Under the pieces are notes generated by a model that searched no databases, had not been told where the DNA came from, and worked only from the letters and a program-made list of their open reading frames with translations. From Microbacteriaceae bacterium UBA1487 (lineage in GTDB: Bacteria > Actinomycetota > Actinomycetes > Actinomycetales > Microbacteriaceae), in the NCBI GenBank assembly GCA_002325245.1, contig DCRR01000006.1, forward strand, positions 9,957 through 73,956: 64,000 bases of DNA, in the 5' to 3' direction. Shown piece by piece: positions 26,591-35,110 of the stretch. Made by a program: the position numbers and the translations under genes. The number at the start of each line of letters is the position of its first letter. Within the stretch, counting starts at the first letter, position 1.

Positions 26591-27589
26591 ATGAGCAATC
26601 TGGAGGCCGACCCGGCCGAGCTCGTGTGCGGCCGCGATCCGGCGGTCGCCATCGAGGTGCTCGAACCGCGCGAGGTGCCGCTCGGCGGACCGCGCGCAAT
26701 CACGGTGCGGCGCACTCTGCCGCAGAAGCACCGTTCGCTCATCGGGGCGTGGTGCTTCGCGGATCACTACGGACCGCATCCGCTGGATCACGCCGCCGTC
26801 ATGGACGTGCCGCCGCACCCGCACACGGGTCTGCAGACGGTGAGCTGGCTGTTCGAGGGCGAGATCGAGCACCGTGACTCGGTCGGCAGTCTCGCGACGA
26901 TCGTGCCCGGCCAGGTGAACCTGATGACAGCGGGGGCGGGCATCCAGCACTCCGAGGTGTCGACGGCGCGCGCGACCGGCCTGCACGGCGTGCAGCTCTG
27001 GGTGGCGCTGCCCGACGCCGATCGCCATCACGCCCCGTTCTTCGAGCACGACTCCCCCGCGCCGGCGACGGTCGGGGCCGCGACGCTGCGCGTCTTCGTC
27101 GGCTCGCTCGCCGGCTCCCGCTCGACCGTCACCACCTTCTCGCCCCTGCTCGGCGCGCAGCTGGATCTTCCCGCCGGCGCCAGCGTCACGCTCGACGTCG
27201 ACCCCGCCTTCGAGCACGGTCTGCTGGTGGATGCCGGCACGGCCGCCCTCGGCGGCATCACCATCGCACGGCATCAGCTCGGCTTTGCGCCGAGCGGAGC
27301 CGACACCGTCACGGTCACCGCGGGGGCCGAGCCGTTGCGTGCGATCCTGCTCGGCGGCGCACCGCTGAACGAGCCGATCCTGATGTGGTGGAACTTCGTT
27401 GGACGCACCCACGACGAGGTGGTCGCCTTTCGCGAGCAGTGGCAGCGCGAGGTGATCGACGGCACGGATCCGGACGGCCTCTTCGGCCGCGTCGACGGCT
27501 ACCCGGGCCCGGCGCTGCCGGCTCCCGAGCTGCCGAACGTGCGACTGAGGCCGCGCGACCTGCCGACGTCTGGGACCGCGAGGCCCTGA
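26591..27589 (+). CDS. Pirin family protein
   Basis: A 332-residue bicupin of the pirin family. The N-terminal cupin carries the metal-binding set PPHPHTGLQTVSWLFEG (two His) and TAGAGIQHSEVS (His plus Glu), the full iron-site pattern of pirins. A C-terminal cupin follows (LVDAGTAALGGITIARHQL), with the pirin-C motif ILLGGAPLNEPILMWWNFV. Bacterial pirins act as quercetinases or redox-linked regulators; which applies is not visible here. The ATG has no strong Shine-Dalgarno. It is divergent from clpC and overlaps the next gene by one base (TGATG). Confidence 0.93.
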   Translation: MSNLEADPAELVCGRDPAVAIEVLEPREVPLGGPRAITVRRTLPQKHRSLIGAWCFADHYGPHPLDHAAVMDVPPHPHTGLQTVSWLFEGEIEHRDSVGSLATIVPGQVNLMTAGAGIQHSEVSTARATGLHGVQLWVALPDADRHHAPFFEHDSPAPATVGAATLRVFVGSLAGSRSTVTTFSPLLGAQLDLPAGASVTLDVDPAFEHGLLVDAGTAALGGITIARHQLGFAPSGADTVTVTAGAEPLRAILLGGAPLNEPILMWWNFVGRTHDEVVAFREQWQREVIDGTDPDGLFGRVDGYPGPALPAPELPNVRLRPRDLPTSGTARP

Positions 27590-28083
27590 TGTTCTGGCAG
27601 CAGGTTCTGCAGGCGATCGGCGCCGTCGCCGCCAGCCTGGTGCTGGCATTCCTGGTGGCGAGCGCGATCGTGGTGCTCGGGTTCCGAGCCCGGTCCCCTC
27701 GCATTCGGCGCTCGATCGCGCGTCTGAACCGCTCGGTGAGCAACCCGCGGCAGTTGGAGACGGCGGGTCAGCCGGGTGCGCCGTTCTCGGTGGTCCGCCA
27801 CCGCGGACGCGTCAGCGGGCGCGAGTTCACGACGCCCGTCGGGGCGCTGCGCGAGGGCGGCACGGTCGTGGTGCCGCTGCCGTACGGCACCGGCGCCGAC
27901 TGGGTGCAGAACGTCCTCAGCGCGGGCGAGGCTCAGCTGGAGTGCGAGGGGTCGACCCTGCGGCTGGTGAGGCCGCGCATCGTGCCCGTCGAGTCGATTC
28001 GGGCGTCGCTGCCGCGCGGCGACCGGTTCGCGACCCGGCTGTTCCGCGTGACGGATGCGCTCGAGGCCGACGTCGACGACTAG
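27589..28083 (+). CDS. Membrane-anchored deazaflavin-dependent nitroreductase-like protein
   Basis: A 164-residue protein with one N-terminal helix (VLQAIGAVAASLVLAFLVASAIVVLGF, about residues 6-32) followed by a small split beta-barrel: FSVVRHRGRVSGREFTTPVG, VVVPLPYGTGADWVQNVLSAGEAQLECEG. This is the pattern of the DDN/F420-dependent nitroreductase family (compare Rv3547-like proteins), although shorter. F420 or a lipid could be the ligand. The ATG overlaps the pirin stop (TGATG), so the genes are coupled. It is convergent with a tiny membrane protein gene nine bases away. Confidence 0.75.
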   Translation: MFWQQVLQAIGAVAASLVLAFLVASAIVVLGFRARSPRIRRSIARLNRSVSNPRQLETAGQPGAPFSVVRHRGRVSGREFTTPVGALREGGTVVVPLPYGTGADWVQNVLSAGEAQLECEGSTLRLVRPRIVPVESIRASLPRGDRFATRLFRVTDALEADVDD

Positions 28084-28092
28084 GGCGCGCGC

Positions 28093-28275
28093 TCAGAGTT
28101 TCGCGGCGCGCTCCGCCTCGAACTTGGCGCGCTCTTCGGCCTCGATCTTGGCGGCGAAGGCGCGCTCGCTGCGGTCGGCGCGGAAGATGGCGCGAAAGAC
28201 GAACCAGAACACGAGCCCGAACAGCAGCGTCGGGATCACACTGTAGATTGCGTTGGCCCAGTACTCGGTCGGCAT
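28093..28275 (-). CDS. Small membrane protein, 60 residues
   Basis: A 60-residue protein: one hydrophobic helix (VIPTLLFGLVFWFVFRAIF, about residues 13-31) followed by a charged, probably helical tail (AKIEAEERAKFEAERAAKL). The Lys/Glu/Ala tail looks like a short coiled coil on the cytoplasmic side. Third of three tiny membrane-protein genes on this strand (28519 to 28093), with close spacing. No function can be assigned. Confidence 0.7.
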   Translation of the reverse strand: MPTEYWANAIYSVIPTLLFGLVFWFVFRAIFRADRSERAFAAKIEAEERAKFEAERAAKL

Positions 28276-28284
28276 GGCTACAGC

Positions 28285-28380
28285 CTACGCGCCGAAACCG
28301 AGAGCCGAGGCGACGGCGATGACGACCAGGATCACCACGAGACCCGCGTACATCACGAACCGGGAGGTGCGTCGGTCCAC
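28285..28380 (-). CDS. Very small membrane protein, 31 residues
   Basis: A GTG-initiated ORF of 31 codons: VDRRTSRFVMYAG, then a continuous hydrophobic stretch (LVVILVVIAVASALGFGA) that would make one membrane helix. It begins one base after the stop of the 45-residue gene upstream and ends nine bases before the start of the 60-residue gene, so three reading frames are packed tail to head. Short length alone makes it uncertain; the packing and the clean helix support it. Confidence 0.55.
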   Translation of the reverse strand: MDRRTSRFVMYAGLVVILVVIAVASALGFGA

Positions 28381-28381
28381 G

Positions 28382-28519
28382 TCAGCCCTTGGCGATGATG
28401 CCGACGACGCCGGTGATGATCAGGTACAGGCCGATGCCTGCGACGATTACCCAGATCGCGATGCGGCCGGACGTGATCTTCGGCTTCTCGCCGCCGGGCT
28501 GCGGGGGCAGGTTGCTCAT
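28382..28519 (-). CDS. Very small membrane protein, 45 residues
   Basis: An ATG-initiated ORF of 45 codons: MSNLPPQPGGEKPKITSGR, then one hydrophobic helix (IAIWVIVAGIGLYLIITGVV, about residues 20-39) and a short IIAKG end. A Pro/Gly/Lys-rich cytoplasmic head and a single helix are typical of small accessory membrane proteins. AGGG lies seven bases before the ATG. It heads the three-gene mini-operon. The role is unknown. Confidence 0.65.
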   Translation of the reverse strand: MSNLPPQPGGEKPKITSGRIAIWVIVAGIGLYLIITGVVGIIAKG

Positions 28520-28582
28520 GGAGGAACCCTACCGAAGTCGGAGGGTCCGGGTCGCGCTGCCCGCGCGACCCGGACCTCGGGA

Positions 28583-31500
28583 TCAGGCTCGTTGCGCCAC
28601 GCGGATCCGCCAGTAGCCGACAACGCCGGCGAGAAGCAGCGCGAGCAGGATCAGCCACCACCAGTCGAAGCCCATCGGCGCCGCGGACGTGGCGAGTTCG
28701 GCGGTGTCATCGCCGGAGCCGGCGCCCGCGGTGTCGTCCGCCTCGGACGCGGCGCCGTCATCGAGCGCCAGCGTCGTCAGCGCGACCTCGGGACCGTCCG
28801 TATGCGGCGCCCCGCCGGCGCCGGTCGGTGCCGGCGCATCGCCGTCGCCGCCGGAGGTGGTCGGCGCGAGCGTCGGCCCTCCGGCGCTGCCCGCCACCGG
28901 CTCAGCCGCGGTCGCGATGATGAAGGTCGACGCGGTCGTCTGGACGTTGCCCGCGAGGTCACGCGCGGCGGCGCGGATCGTGTAGGTGCCATCCGCGAGT
29001 CCCGCCGGAATCGTCCACGACGCCGAGTCGCTCGTCGTTCCGAGCGAGGTCAGGCCCGAGGTGGAGCCGATCGGTCCCAGGAAGACCGAGCCGCTCTCGT
29101 CGTACAGATTCGCCACGAGCCGGGCGAGCCCGATCTCGTCGGCGCCCGAGATCTCGACGATCACTTCTCCGTTGAACTCGGCACCGTCGAGCGGCGCGTC
29201 GATCGCGATCGTCGGACGCGTCAGGTCGACCACGAACGTGCTGCTGGTCGTCTTGACGTTGCCGGCGACATCATGGGCACTCGCGCGCAGCGTGTAGACG
29301 CCCTCGGCGAGGCCCGCGACCGGGAGATCCCAGGTGCGCGTCTCGCTCGTGGTCCCGAGCGCCGATGCGCCGCCCGTCGTCCCGACATTCGTGATGAACG
29401 TCGAGTTGGTCGCGTCGTACAGGTTGACGTCGAGCCGCTTGAGGGCGACCTCGTCCGTCCCTGTCAGCGTGACCGGGATGGTGGCCGAACCGCGGAACGG
29501 CTCGTCCAGCTCGGGCGAATCGATCGTGATGGCCGGACGCGTGCCGTCGACCACGAACTGGATCACGTGAACGCCGCGGAGGCCGGCGGTGTCGGTCACA
29601 TTGGCGCGGATCGTGTAGGTGCCCTCGGCGAGGCCGGCCGGAATCGTCCAGGTACGCGTCTCGGCGTTGGTGCCGAGCGCGCTGAGGCCCGACGTCGAGC
29701 CGATCGCCTGGATGAACGCCGTGCTGTCCTCGTCGAACAGGTTCACGCCGATCCGGTTGAGCGCTCCCGCATCGGCAGCGGTCACCGTCACGTCGATCGA
29801 CTCGCGCGGTGAGAAGATCGCCCCGTCGAGCGGTTCGTCGATCTGGATCGTCGGCGCCGTCGCATCACGCGTGTAGTGCACGACCGGCGCGCTCCACGGA
29901 CCGTTGACGCTGGAGGGGTCGCTGGCGCGGTACGGGATGTTGTACACCGCGCGCACCCGGATCGAGAGCGGTCCCTCATAGCCGGCGCTGAAGCTCTGCG
30001 TGTGCGACACCGTCGCGCCCGCCGTCCAGGCGGTGCCGGGAACGTCGACGTACTCGTACTCGAGCGTTCCGTCGCCGTCGCCATCGACGCCGTACTCGAC
30101 CTCGTAGTGATCGACTCCGCCGATGCCGAACACGGCCGTCCAGGTCGCGGTCAGGCTCGTCTCCGAGAACGTGTAGCCCGTCGTCGGCGTGATGATCTCC
30201 GGAATGCCGATGATCTGAGCGCCGGTGCCCGAGCTCCATGCCGACGCGTTGCCCAGGTCGTCAATGGCGCGAACCTGCCAGCGCAGCGGACCGGTCGGGA
30301 TGTCGTAGGCGAGCGTCGTGCCCGTCAGGTCGCTTCCGATCGTCACGCCGTCGTTCAGGCGGCCGTCGGTGGTGTTCGGTCCACGGCCGAGCACGACCTC
30401 GTAGCGCACGCCGTTCGGGTCGGTCACCGGGTACCAGCGGAACTCGGACGCCTCGAGGGTGTAGCCCGTCGGGAAGGCGACGGTCGGGGTCGCTGGCGCC
30501 GTGTTGTCGAACTCGATCTCACGCAGCCGCGTCGACTGCCCGTTGCCGTTGCCGACCGCGTCCTCAGCGTGCGCGATGATGCAGTACTCGCCGTCGGGGA
30601 AGACGCTGGTGTCGATGTCGATCGACCACGCACCGTCGGGCGCGAATGGCACGTCAAACTTGACGGCAGTGCCGTTGCAGACACCGGTGACGGGATCCGC
30701 TGCCCGGACGCGAACGTCGAGCGAGTTGACACCGGATCCGGCATCCGCGACCGTGCCCGACACCGTCAGCGTTCCGGCCACGAGGTCGCCGGATGACGGA
30801 GCCGTGAAGGTGACGACCGGTGCGAGCGCGTCTGCCCTGACACGGACGACCGCCGTGGATCCGGCGTCCTTCTGGTTGAAGGCGTCGCGCGCCTCGAACT
30901 TGAAGACGTGAACGCTGCCGTCAGCCCAGCCGGTCGTGTCGACCGTCGTCGCGTAGTTGGTCAGCGAGCTGGAGGAGCCGTACTCCAGGCCGACGCCGTC
31001 GAGCTGCGAGTAGTAGATCGACGGGTTCGCGTCCGAGATGGTCGCGGTGAAGTCGAGCACGGCGCCCGGCTTCACGAAGCTCCCGGCGGCCGGGGAGGTG
31101 ATGACGACGTCCGGCGCGTCGGCGTCGACCGTGAAGGTGACCTTCGCGATCGAGCCGGAGTCCTTGTTGCCCGCGGCGTCGCGCGCCTCGATCTGCGCGA
31201 TGTAGGTGCCGCTCGCGAACCCGGTCGTGTCGATCGACCGCGAGACCGAGGTCAGACCGGTCTCGTCGATGTCAGAGTCCACGCCCTGGACCGCGACGTA
31301 GGTGCGGAACGGATGCGCCTCGCTGATCGACCCGACGAGCGGGATGATCGTGCCGGGGGCGACGACGAGCCCGGGGGACGGAGTCGAGATCGTCACGTCG
31401 GGGGCGACGGTGTCCACAATGACGGATGTGCGCACGGTCGCGTTGTTGCCGGCCGCGTCGTTCGCCCCGATCCGCAGCTCGTAGTCGCCATCGGCGAGGG

Positions 31501-31798
31501 CGGGCAGAGTCCAGCTGGCGGAACCGCTGGTGCCGGAGGCGCTCGCGGTGCCGACCACAGCAACGAGGCCGCTCGCGTTGTAGAGGGTGGCGGCGAGACG
31601 CGCCAGCCCGCTGTCGTCGGTGGCCGACACGGTGACCGTGTCGCCCGAGAAGACGAAGTTGGAGGCTGGCGCCTCCAGCGTGACGGTCGGCCGCGTCGAA
31701 TCGGCGGCGAGGGCGGGGGAGGCGAAGACAAGGGAGCCTACGGCGCTCACTGCGAGAGCAGTGAGCAGGGCAAGGCTCCGCCGGGGGACGGAGAACAC
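28583..31798 (-). CDS. Large surface protein with bacterial Ig-like repeats
   Basis: A 1071-residue protein: signal peptide (SLALLTALAVSAVGSLVFA, cut near ALA-AD), then about nine bacterial Ig-like units of about 90-100 residues, each opening with a TRPT(V/I)xI(D/E)xP strand and ending in AxDxAGN. The last three are nearly copies of each other (LARLVANLYDES, TSLGTTSDSASWTIPAGLADG). A Gly/Ala/Pro/Thr linker leads to a C-terminal helix (WWWLILLALLLAGVVGYW) and a basic tail. There is no LPxTG, so it is membrane-anchored, not sortase-linked. The GTG start has AAGGATC upstream. The middle (about residues 415-620) departs from the repeat pattern and is fibronectin-III-like. An adhesive or scaffold role is inferred. 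Confidence 0.85.
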   Translation of the reverse strand: MFSVPRRSLALLTALAVSAVGSLVFASPALAADSTRPTVTLEAPASNFVFSGDTVTVSATDDSGLARLAATLYNASGLVAVVGTASASGTSGSASWTLPALADGDYELRIGANDAAGNNATVRTSVIVDTVAPDVTISTPSPGLVVAPGTIIPLVGSISEAHPFRTYVAVQGVDSDIDETGLTSVSRSIDTTGFASGTYIAQIEARDAAGNKDSGSIAKVTFTVDADAPDVVITSPAAGSFVKPGAVLDFTATISDANPSIYYSQLDGVGLEYGSSSSLTNYATTVDTTGWADGSVHVFKFEARDAFNQKDAGSTAVVRVRADALAPVVTFTAPSSGDLVAGTLTVSGTVADAGSGVNSLDVRVRAADPVTGVCNGTAVKFDVPFAPDGAWSIDIDTSVFPDGEYCIIAHAEDAVGNGNGQSTRLREIEFDNTAPATPTVAFPTGYTLEASEFRWYPVTDPNGVRYEVVLGRGPNTTDGRLNDGVTIGSDLTGTTLAYDIPTGPLRWQVRAIDDLGNASAWSSGTGAQIIGIPEIITPTTGYTFSETSLTATWTAVFGIGGVDHYEVEYGVDGDGDGTLEYEYVDVPGTAWTAGATVSHTQSFSAGYEGPLSIRVRAVYNIPYRASDPSSVNGPWSAPVVHYTRDATAPTIQIDEPLDGAIFSPRESIDVTVTAADAGALNRIGVNLFDEDSTAFIQAIGSTSGLSALGTNAETRTWTIPAGLAEGTYTIRANVTDTAGLRGVHVIQFVVDGTRPAITIDSPELDEPFRGSATIPVTLTGTDEVALKRLDVNLYDATNSTFITNVGTTGGASALGTTSETRTWDLPVAGLAEGVYTLRASAHDVAGNVKTTSSTFVVDLTRPTIAIDAPLDGAEFNGEVIVEISGADEIGLARLVANLYDESGSVFLGPIGSTSGLTSLGTTSDSASWTIPAGLADGTYTIRAAARDLAGNVQTTASTFIIATAAEPVAGSAGGPTLAPTTSGGDGDAPAPTGAGGAPHTDGPEVALTTLALDDGAASEADDTAGAGSGDDTAELATSAAPMGFDWWWLILLALLLAGVVGYWRIRVAQRA

Positions 31799-31953
31799 GG
31801 GTTGATCCTTCGGGGGCTGAGAGAGGCCACGGAGTCGGGTAACTCGTTCGGGTCGTGACCACGGAGCTCGGGGGCGAGGTTCCGCTACGTGCGACGGTAC
31901 CGAGCACCACCGACATTAATCAAGTGTTGCTCAGGAATTGCGCCGGGCGGGGC

Positions 31954-33489
31954 CTACTTGACGAGCGGGAACAGGATCGTCTCGCGGATGCCGAGGCCCG
32001 TGATCGCCATCAGCAGGCGGTCGATGCCCATGCCCATGCCCATGGTCGGCGGCATGCCGTGCTCGAGGGCGCGCAGGAACTCCTCGTCGAGGCGCATCGC
32101 CTCGACGTCGCCACGCGCCGCCTGGGTGGCCTGCTCGACGAAGCGCTCACGCTGGATGACGGGGTCGACGAGCTCGGAGTAGCCGGTGGCCAGCTCGAAG
32201 CCGCGCACATACAGGTCCCATTTCTCCACGACGCCGGGGGTGTCGCGGTGCGCGCGCACGAGCGGAGAGGTGTCGACGGGGAAGTCCATGACGAAGGTGG
32301 GGCGCTCGAGCGAGCCCTTCACGAAGTGCTCCCACAGCTCTTCCACGTACTTGCCGTGAGTGGGGAGCTTCACCTCCACGTCGACCTTCTCGGCGAGCGC
32401 CGCGAGCTCGCCGAGGGAAGTCTCGGGGGTGATCTCGACGCCGGCCGCCTCGGAGAGCGAGGCGTACATCGGCATCCGCTCCCACTCGCCGCCGAGGTCG
32501 AACTCGGTGCCATCGGCCCAGGTCACCGTCGTGGAGCCGGCGACGGCGATGGCCGCGTTCTGGATGAGCTCCTGGGTGAGGTCGGCCATCCGCTGGTAGT
32601 CGCCGTACGCCTGGTAGGCCTCGAGCATCGCGAACTCGGGGCTGTGCGTGGAATCGGCGCCCTCGTTGCGGAAGTTGCGGTTGATCTCGAACACGCGCTC
32701 GAGCCCGCCGACGACGGCGCGCTTCAGAAACAGCTCGGGCGCGATGCGCAGGAACAGCTCGGTGTCGAAGGCGTTCGAGTGCGTGACGAACGGGCGGGCC
32801 GCGGCGCCGCCGTGGATCGTCTGCAGCATCGGGGTCTCGACCTCGAGGAAGCCGTGGCTCGCGAACGTCTGGCGCAGGCTCTGGACCGTCGTGGCGCGGG
32901 CGATGACCGTGGTGCGCGCCTGCTCGCGCGCGATGAGGTCGAGGTAGCGCTGACGAACCCGCGTCTCCTCGTTCAGCTCGGAGTGCAGGTTGGGCAGCGG
33001 CAGGATCGCCTTCGCGGCCATCTTCCACTCGCTCGCCATGATGCTGAGCTCACCGCGGCGGCTCGAGATCACCTCGCCCGCGACGAAGACGTGGTCGCCC
33101 AGGTCGACGAGCTCCTTCCAGCGGTCAAGCGCCTCCTGGCCGACCTCGGCGAGCGACACCATGGCCTGGATGCGACTGCCGTCGCCCGCCTGGAGCGCGG
33201 CGAAGCACAGCTTGCCGGTGTTGCGCAGGTGCACGATGCGGCCGGCGACGCCGACCGTCACTCCGGTCGAGGTGTCGGCCTCGAGTTCGGGGAACTGCGC
33301 GCGCACCTCGCCGATGGTGTGGGTGATGGGCAGCACGACCGGGTAGGCCTCGCCGCCCTCGGCGAGCATCCGCTCGCGCTTGGCCAACCGGACCGCCTTC
33401 TGCTCGGCAACCTCTTCTCCGTTTTCAGGAGTTTGTGTGACGGGTGTGGCGGATGTCGCGTCCGGAGCCCCTGGGGTCACATCGGTCAC
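31954..33489 (-). CDS. lysS: Lysyl-tRNA synthetase (class II)
   Basis: Charges tRNA-Lys. The 511-residue product has the N-terminal OB-fold anticodon-binding domain (about residues 60-165) and the class II core: motif 1 ([21 protein letters not shown]), motif 2 ([20 protein letters not shown]) and motif 3 ([15 protein letters not shown]). The GTG start has AGGAG five bases upstream; both lie inside an 87-bp palindromic element (33418-33504) that also encodes the first 24 residues (to TPENG). The conserved protein begins right after it ([12 protein letters not shown]). It follows panC by 27 bases on the same strand and is the last gene of the ftsH-folate-panC-lysS run. Confidence 0.97.
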   Translation of the reverse strand: MTDVTPGAPDATSATPVTQTPENGEEVAEQKAVRLAKRERMLAEGGEAYPVVLPITHTIGEVRAQFPELEADTSTGVTVGVAGRIVHLRNTGKLCFAALQAGDGSRIQAMVSLAEVGQEALDRWKELVDLGDHVFVAGEVISSRRGELSIMASEWKMAAKAILPLPNLHSELNEETRVRQRYLDLIAREQARTTVIARATTVQSLRQTFASHGFLEVETPMLQTIHGGAAARPFVTHSNAFDTELFLRIAPELFLKRAVVGGLERVFEINRNFRNEGADSTHSPEFAMLEAYQAYGDYQRMADLTQELIQNAAIAVAGSTTVTWADGTEFDLGGEWERMPMYASLSEAAGVEITPETSLGELAALAEKVDVEVKLPTHGKYVEELWEHFVKGSLERPTFVMDFPVDTSPLVRAHRDTPGVVEKWDLYVRGFELATGYSELVDPVIQRERFVEQATQAARGDVEAMRLDEEFLRALEHGMPPTMGMGMGIDRLLMAITGLGIRETILFPLVK

Positions 33490-33504
33490 AGAAACTCCTG
33501 AAAA
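33418..33504 (-). repeat. 87-bp palindromic element, lysS copy: carries SD, start codon and first 24 codons
   Basis: On the minus strand it runs from TTTTCAGGAGTTTCTGTGAC to ACTCCTGAAAACGGA. The ends are inverted repeats of each other (TTTTCAGGAGTT / AACTCCTGAAAA, with near-matching GTGAC/GTCAC inside). AGGAG is the Shine-Dalgarno and GTG the start of lysS. Read in frame it encodes FSGVS(V)TDVTPG to TPENG, 22 of 29 positions equal to the tilS copy at 60102-60188. Length is 29 codons exactly. Confidence 0.85.
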
Positions 33505-33516
33505 AGGTTGAAGCGG

Positions 33517-34356
33517 TCAGTTGAGGTAGATGGCGTCGTTGTCGATCAGCCGGGTCGACCCGACCTGCGCGGCGATCAGCACACGCGCCGGGCCGCGGAA
33601 GTTGTCATCCACGGGAAGAAACGTCGCCGGATCGACGACCTTCAGGTAGTCCAGCTTAACGAGGTCCTCATCCATGAGCACCGACTGGGATGCCGCCAGC
33701 ACCGCGTCGATCCCGCGATCACCGGCCGAGGAGGCGGCTTCGAGCGCGCGCGACAGCGCCTTCGCCGCGTGGCGCTCTTCGCCATTGAGGAAGCGGTTGC
33801 GACTGGAGAGCGCGAGACCGTCGTCGGCGCGCACCGTCTCGACCGCGACGATCCGGGTGGCGATGTTGAGGTCGGCGACCATGCGCTGGACGAGGAACAG
33901 CTGCTGCGCGTCCTTCTGCCCGAAGACCGCCACGGCGGGGCGGACGATGCCGAGGAGCTTGGCGACCACGGTGAGCACGCCGTCGAAGTGGCCGGGGCGC
34001 GACCGGCCTTCGAACATGCCCGCGACGCTGCCGCCGGTGACGCGGGTGGCGGTCGCGCCGTCCGGGTACATCTCCTCGGCGCTCGGCGCGAACACGTAGG
34101 CGACGCCGTGCGGGGCGAGCGCGTCGAGGTCGCTCTCCAGGTCGCGCGGGTAGCGGGTGAGGTCTTCGCTCTGCCCGAACTGCAGCGGGTTGACGAAGAT
34201 GGAGACCACGACGGTCTCGGCCTGCCGGGTCGCCTCGGCGACGAGCTCCAGGTGCCCCTCGTGCAGGGCGCCCATGGTCGGCACGAGCGCGACCTCGCGC
34301 CCGGCGAGTGCGTCGCGGAGCGCGGCGATCGTCTCGATCACGACGGGCCTCGTCAC
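33517..34356 (-). CDS. panC: Pantothenate synthetase
   Basis: PanC joins pantoate and beta-alanine with ATP, the last step of pantothenate synthesis. The 279-residue product shows PTMGALHEGHLELV (HIGH-like motif), VSIFVNPLQFG, YPRDLESD, the pantoate-binding GMFEGRSRPGHFDGVLTVVAKL, VFGQKDAQQLFLV and ALSSRNRFL (KMSKS-like region). All conserved residues are intact. The GTG start has GGGAGG seven bases upstream. It follows the DUF2520 gene by 46 bases and is followed by lysS, an order typical of Microbacteriaceae. Confidence 0.97.
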   Translation of the reverse strand: MTRPVVIETIAALRDALAGREVALVPTMGALHEGHLELVAEATRQAETVVVSIFVNPLQFGQSEDLTRYPRDLESDLDALAPHGVAYVFAPSAEEMYPDGATATRVTGGSVAGMFEGRSRPGHFDGVLTVVAKLLGIVRPAVAVFGQKDAQQLFLVQRMVADLNIATRIVAVETVRADDGLALSSRNRFLNGEERHAAKALSRALEAASSAGDRGIDAVLAASQSVLMDEDLVKLDYLKVVDPATFLPVDDNFRGPARVLIAAQVGSTRLIDNDAIYLN

Positions 34357-34402
34357 GGTGAACCTCCCTGAGCCGGGGGAAGCCCGACGTGCATCCCCGA
34401 TG

Positions 34403-35110
34403 CTACCGGGGCTCGTCGTCGCCGGACGCCGCCTGCAGGGCGTTCTCGACGCTCGAGCGCACCACCGAGCCGAGCACTCGGCCCGGGTTGTCGATGCCGA
34501 TCTCGCGCAGGATGCCGACGGCCTGGCCGACGATCGCGGTCGAGAACTCGGTCGCCGTCGCGATCGCCTCGGCGTACGCGGCGCGGTCCTTCTCGGCGAT
34601 CACCACGGGTTCTGCCCCCATCTCGACCACGAGCGCCTGGGCGATGGGAAGCACCGGCGCGGGTGCGGTGACGGCGCACCAGGACTCGCGCAGCCGGATC
34701 AGGTCGAGGCTGGTGCCGGTGAAGGCCATCGCCGGGTGGATCGCGAGCGGAATCGCCCCCGCCTGCAGCGCGGGCGCCAGCACCCCGATGCCGAGCCCGG
34801 GGGCGGTGTGCACGACGAGCTGTCCGGGCTGCCAGGCCCCGACGGCCGCGAGTCCGGCCACCAGATCGGCGAGCTCCGCCTCGGGCACGGCCAGCAGCAC
34901 GAGTTCGCTGCGTTCGAGGATCTCGGGGACGGTGAGCACCGGCACCCCAGGGAGCATCGCCTCGGCACGGTCTCGACTGGCCTCCGAGACCGCGCTCACG
35001 CCGACCAAAGCGTGGCCTGCGCCACCGAGCGCGACGCCGAGCACCGGGCCCACCCGGCCGGCGCCGACGATGCCGACACCGAGGCGTCCGTCGCGCGAGG
35101 ACGGGCTCAT
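34403..35110 (-). CDS. DUF2520/Rossmann-like dehydrogenase
   Basis: A 235-residue two-domain protein: an N-terminal Rossmann fold with GIVGAGRVGPVLGVAL (GxGxxG, residues about 13-28) and the LLAVPEAELADLV strand, then a DUF2520 helical domain beginning at IHPAMAFTGTSLDL. The HPAMAFTG motif is the family signature. It resembles NADP-dependent oxidoreductases, and next to panC it may act as a ketopantoate-reductase-like enzyme (pantothenate pathway). That function is inferred from context. The ATG overlaps the PH-protein stop (ATGA). Confidence 0.85.
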   Translation of the reverse strand: MSPSSRDGRLGVGIVGAGRVGPVLGVALGGAGHALVGVSAVSEASRDRAEAMLPGVPVLTVPEILERSELVLLAVPEAELADLVAGLAAVGAWQPGQLVVHTAPGLGIGVLAPALQAGAIPLAIHPAMAFTGTSLDLIRLRESWCAVTAPAPVLPIAQALVVEMGAEPVVIAEKDRAAYAEAIATATEFSTAIVGQAVGILREIGIDNPGRVLGSVVRSSVENALQAASGDDEPR

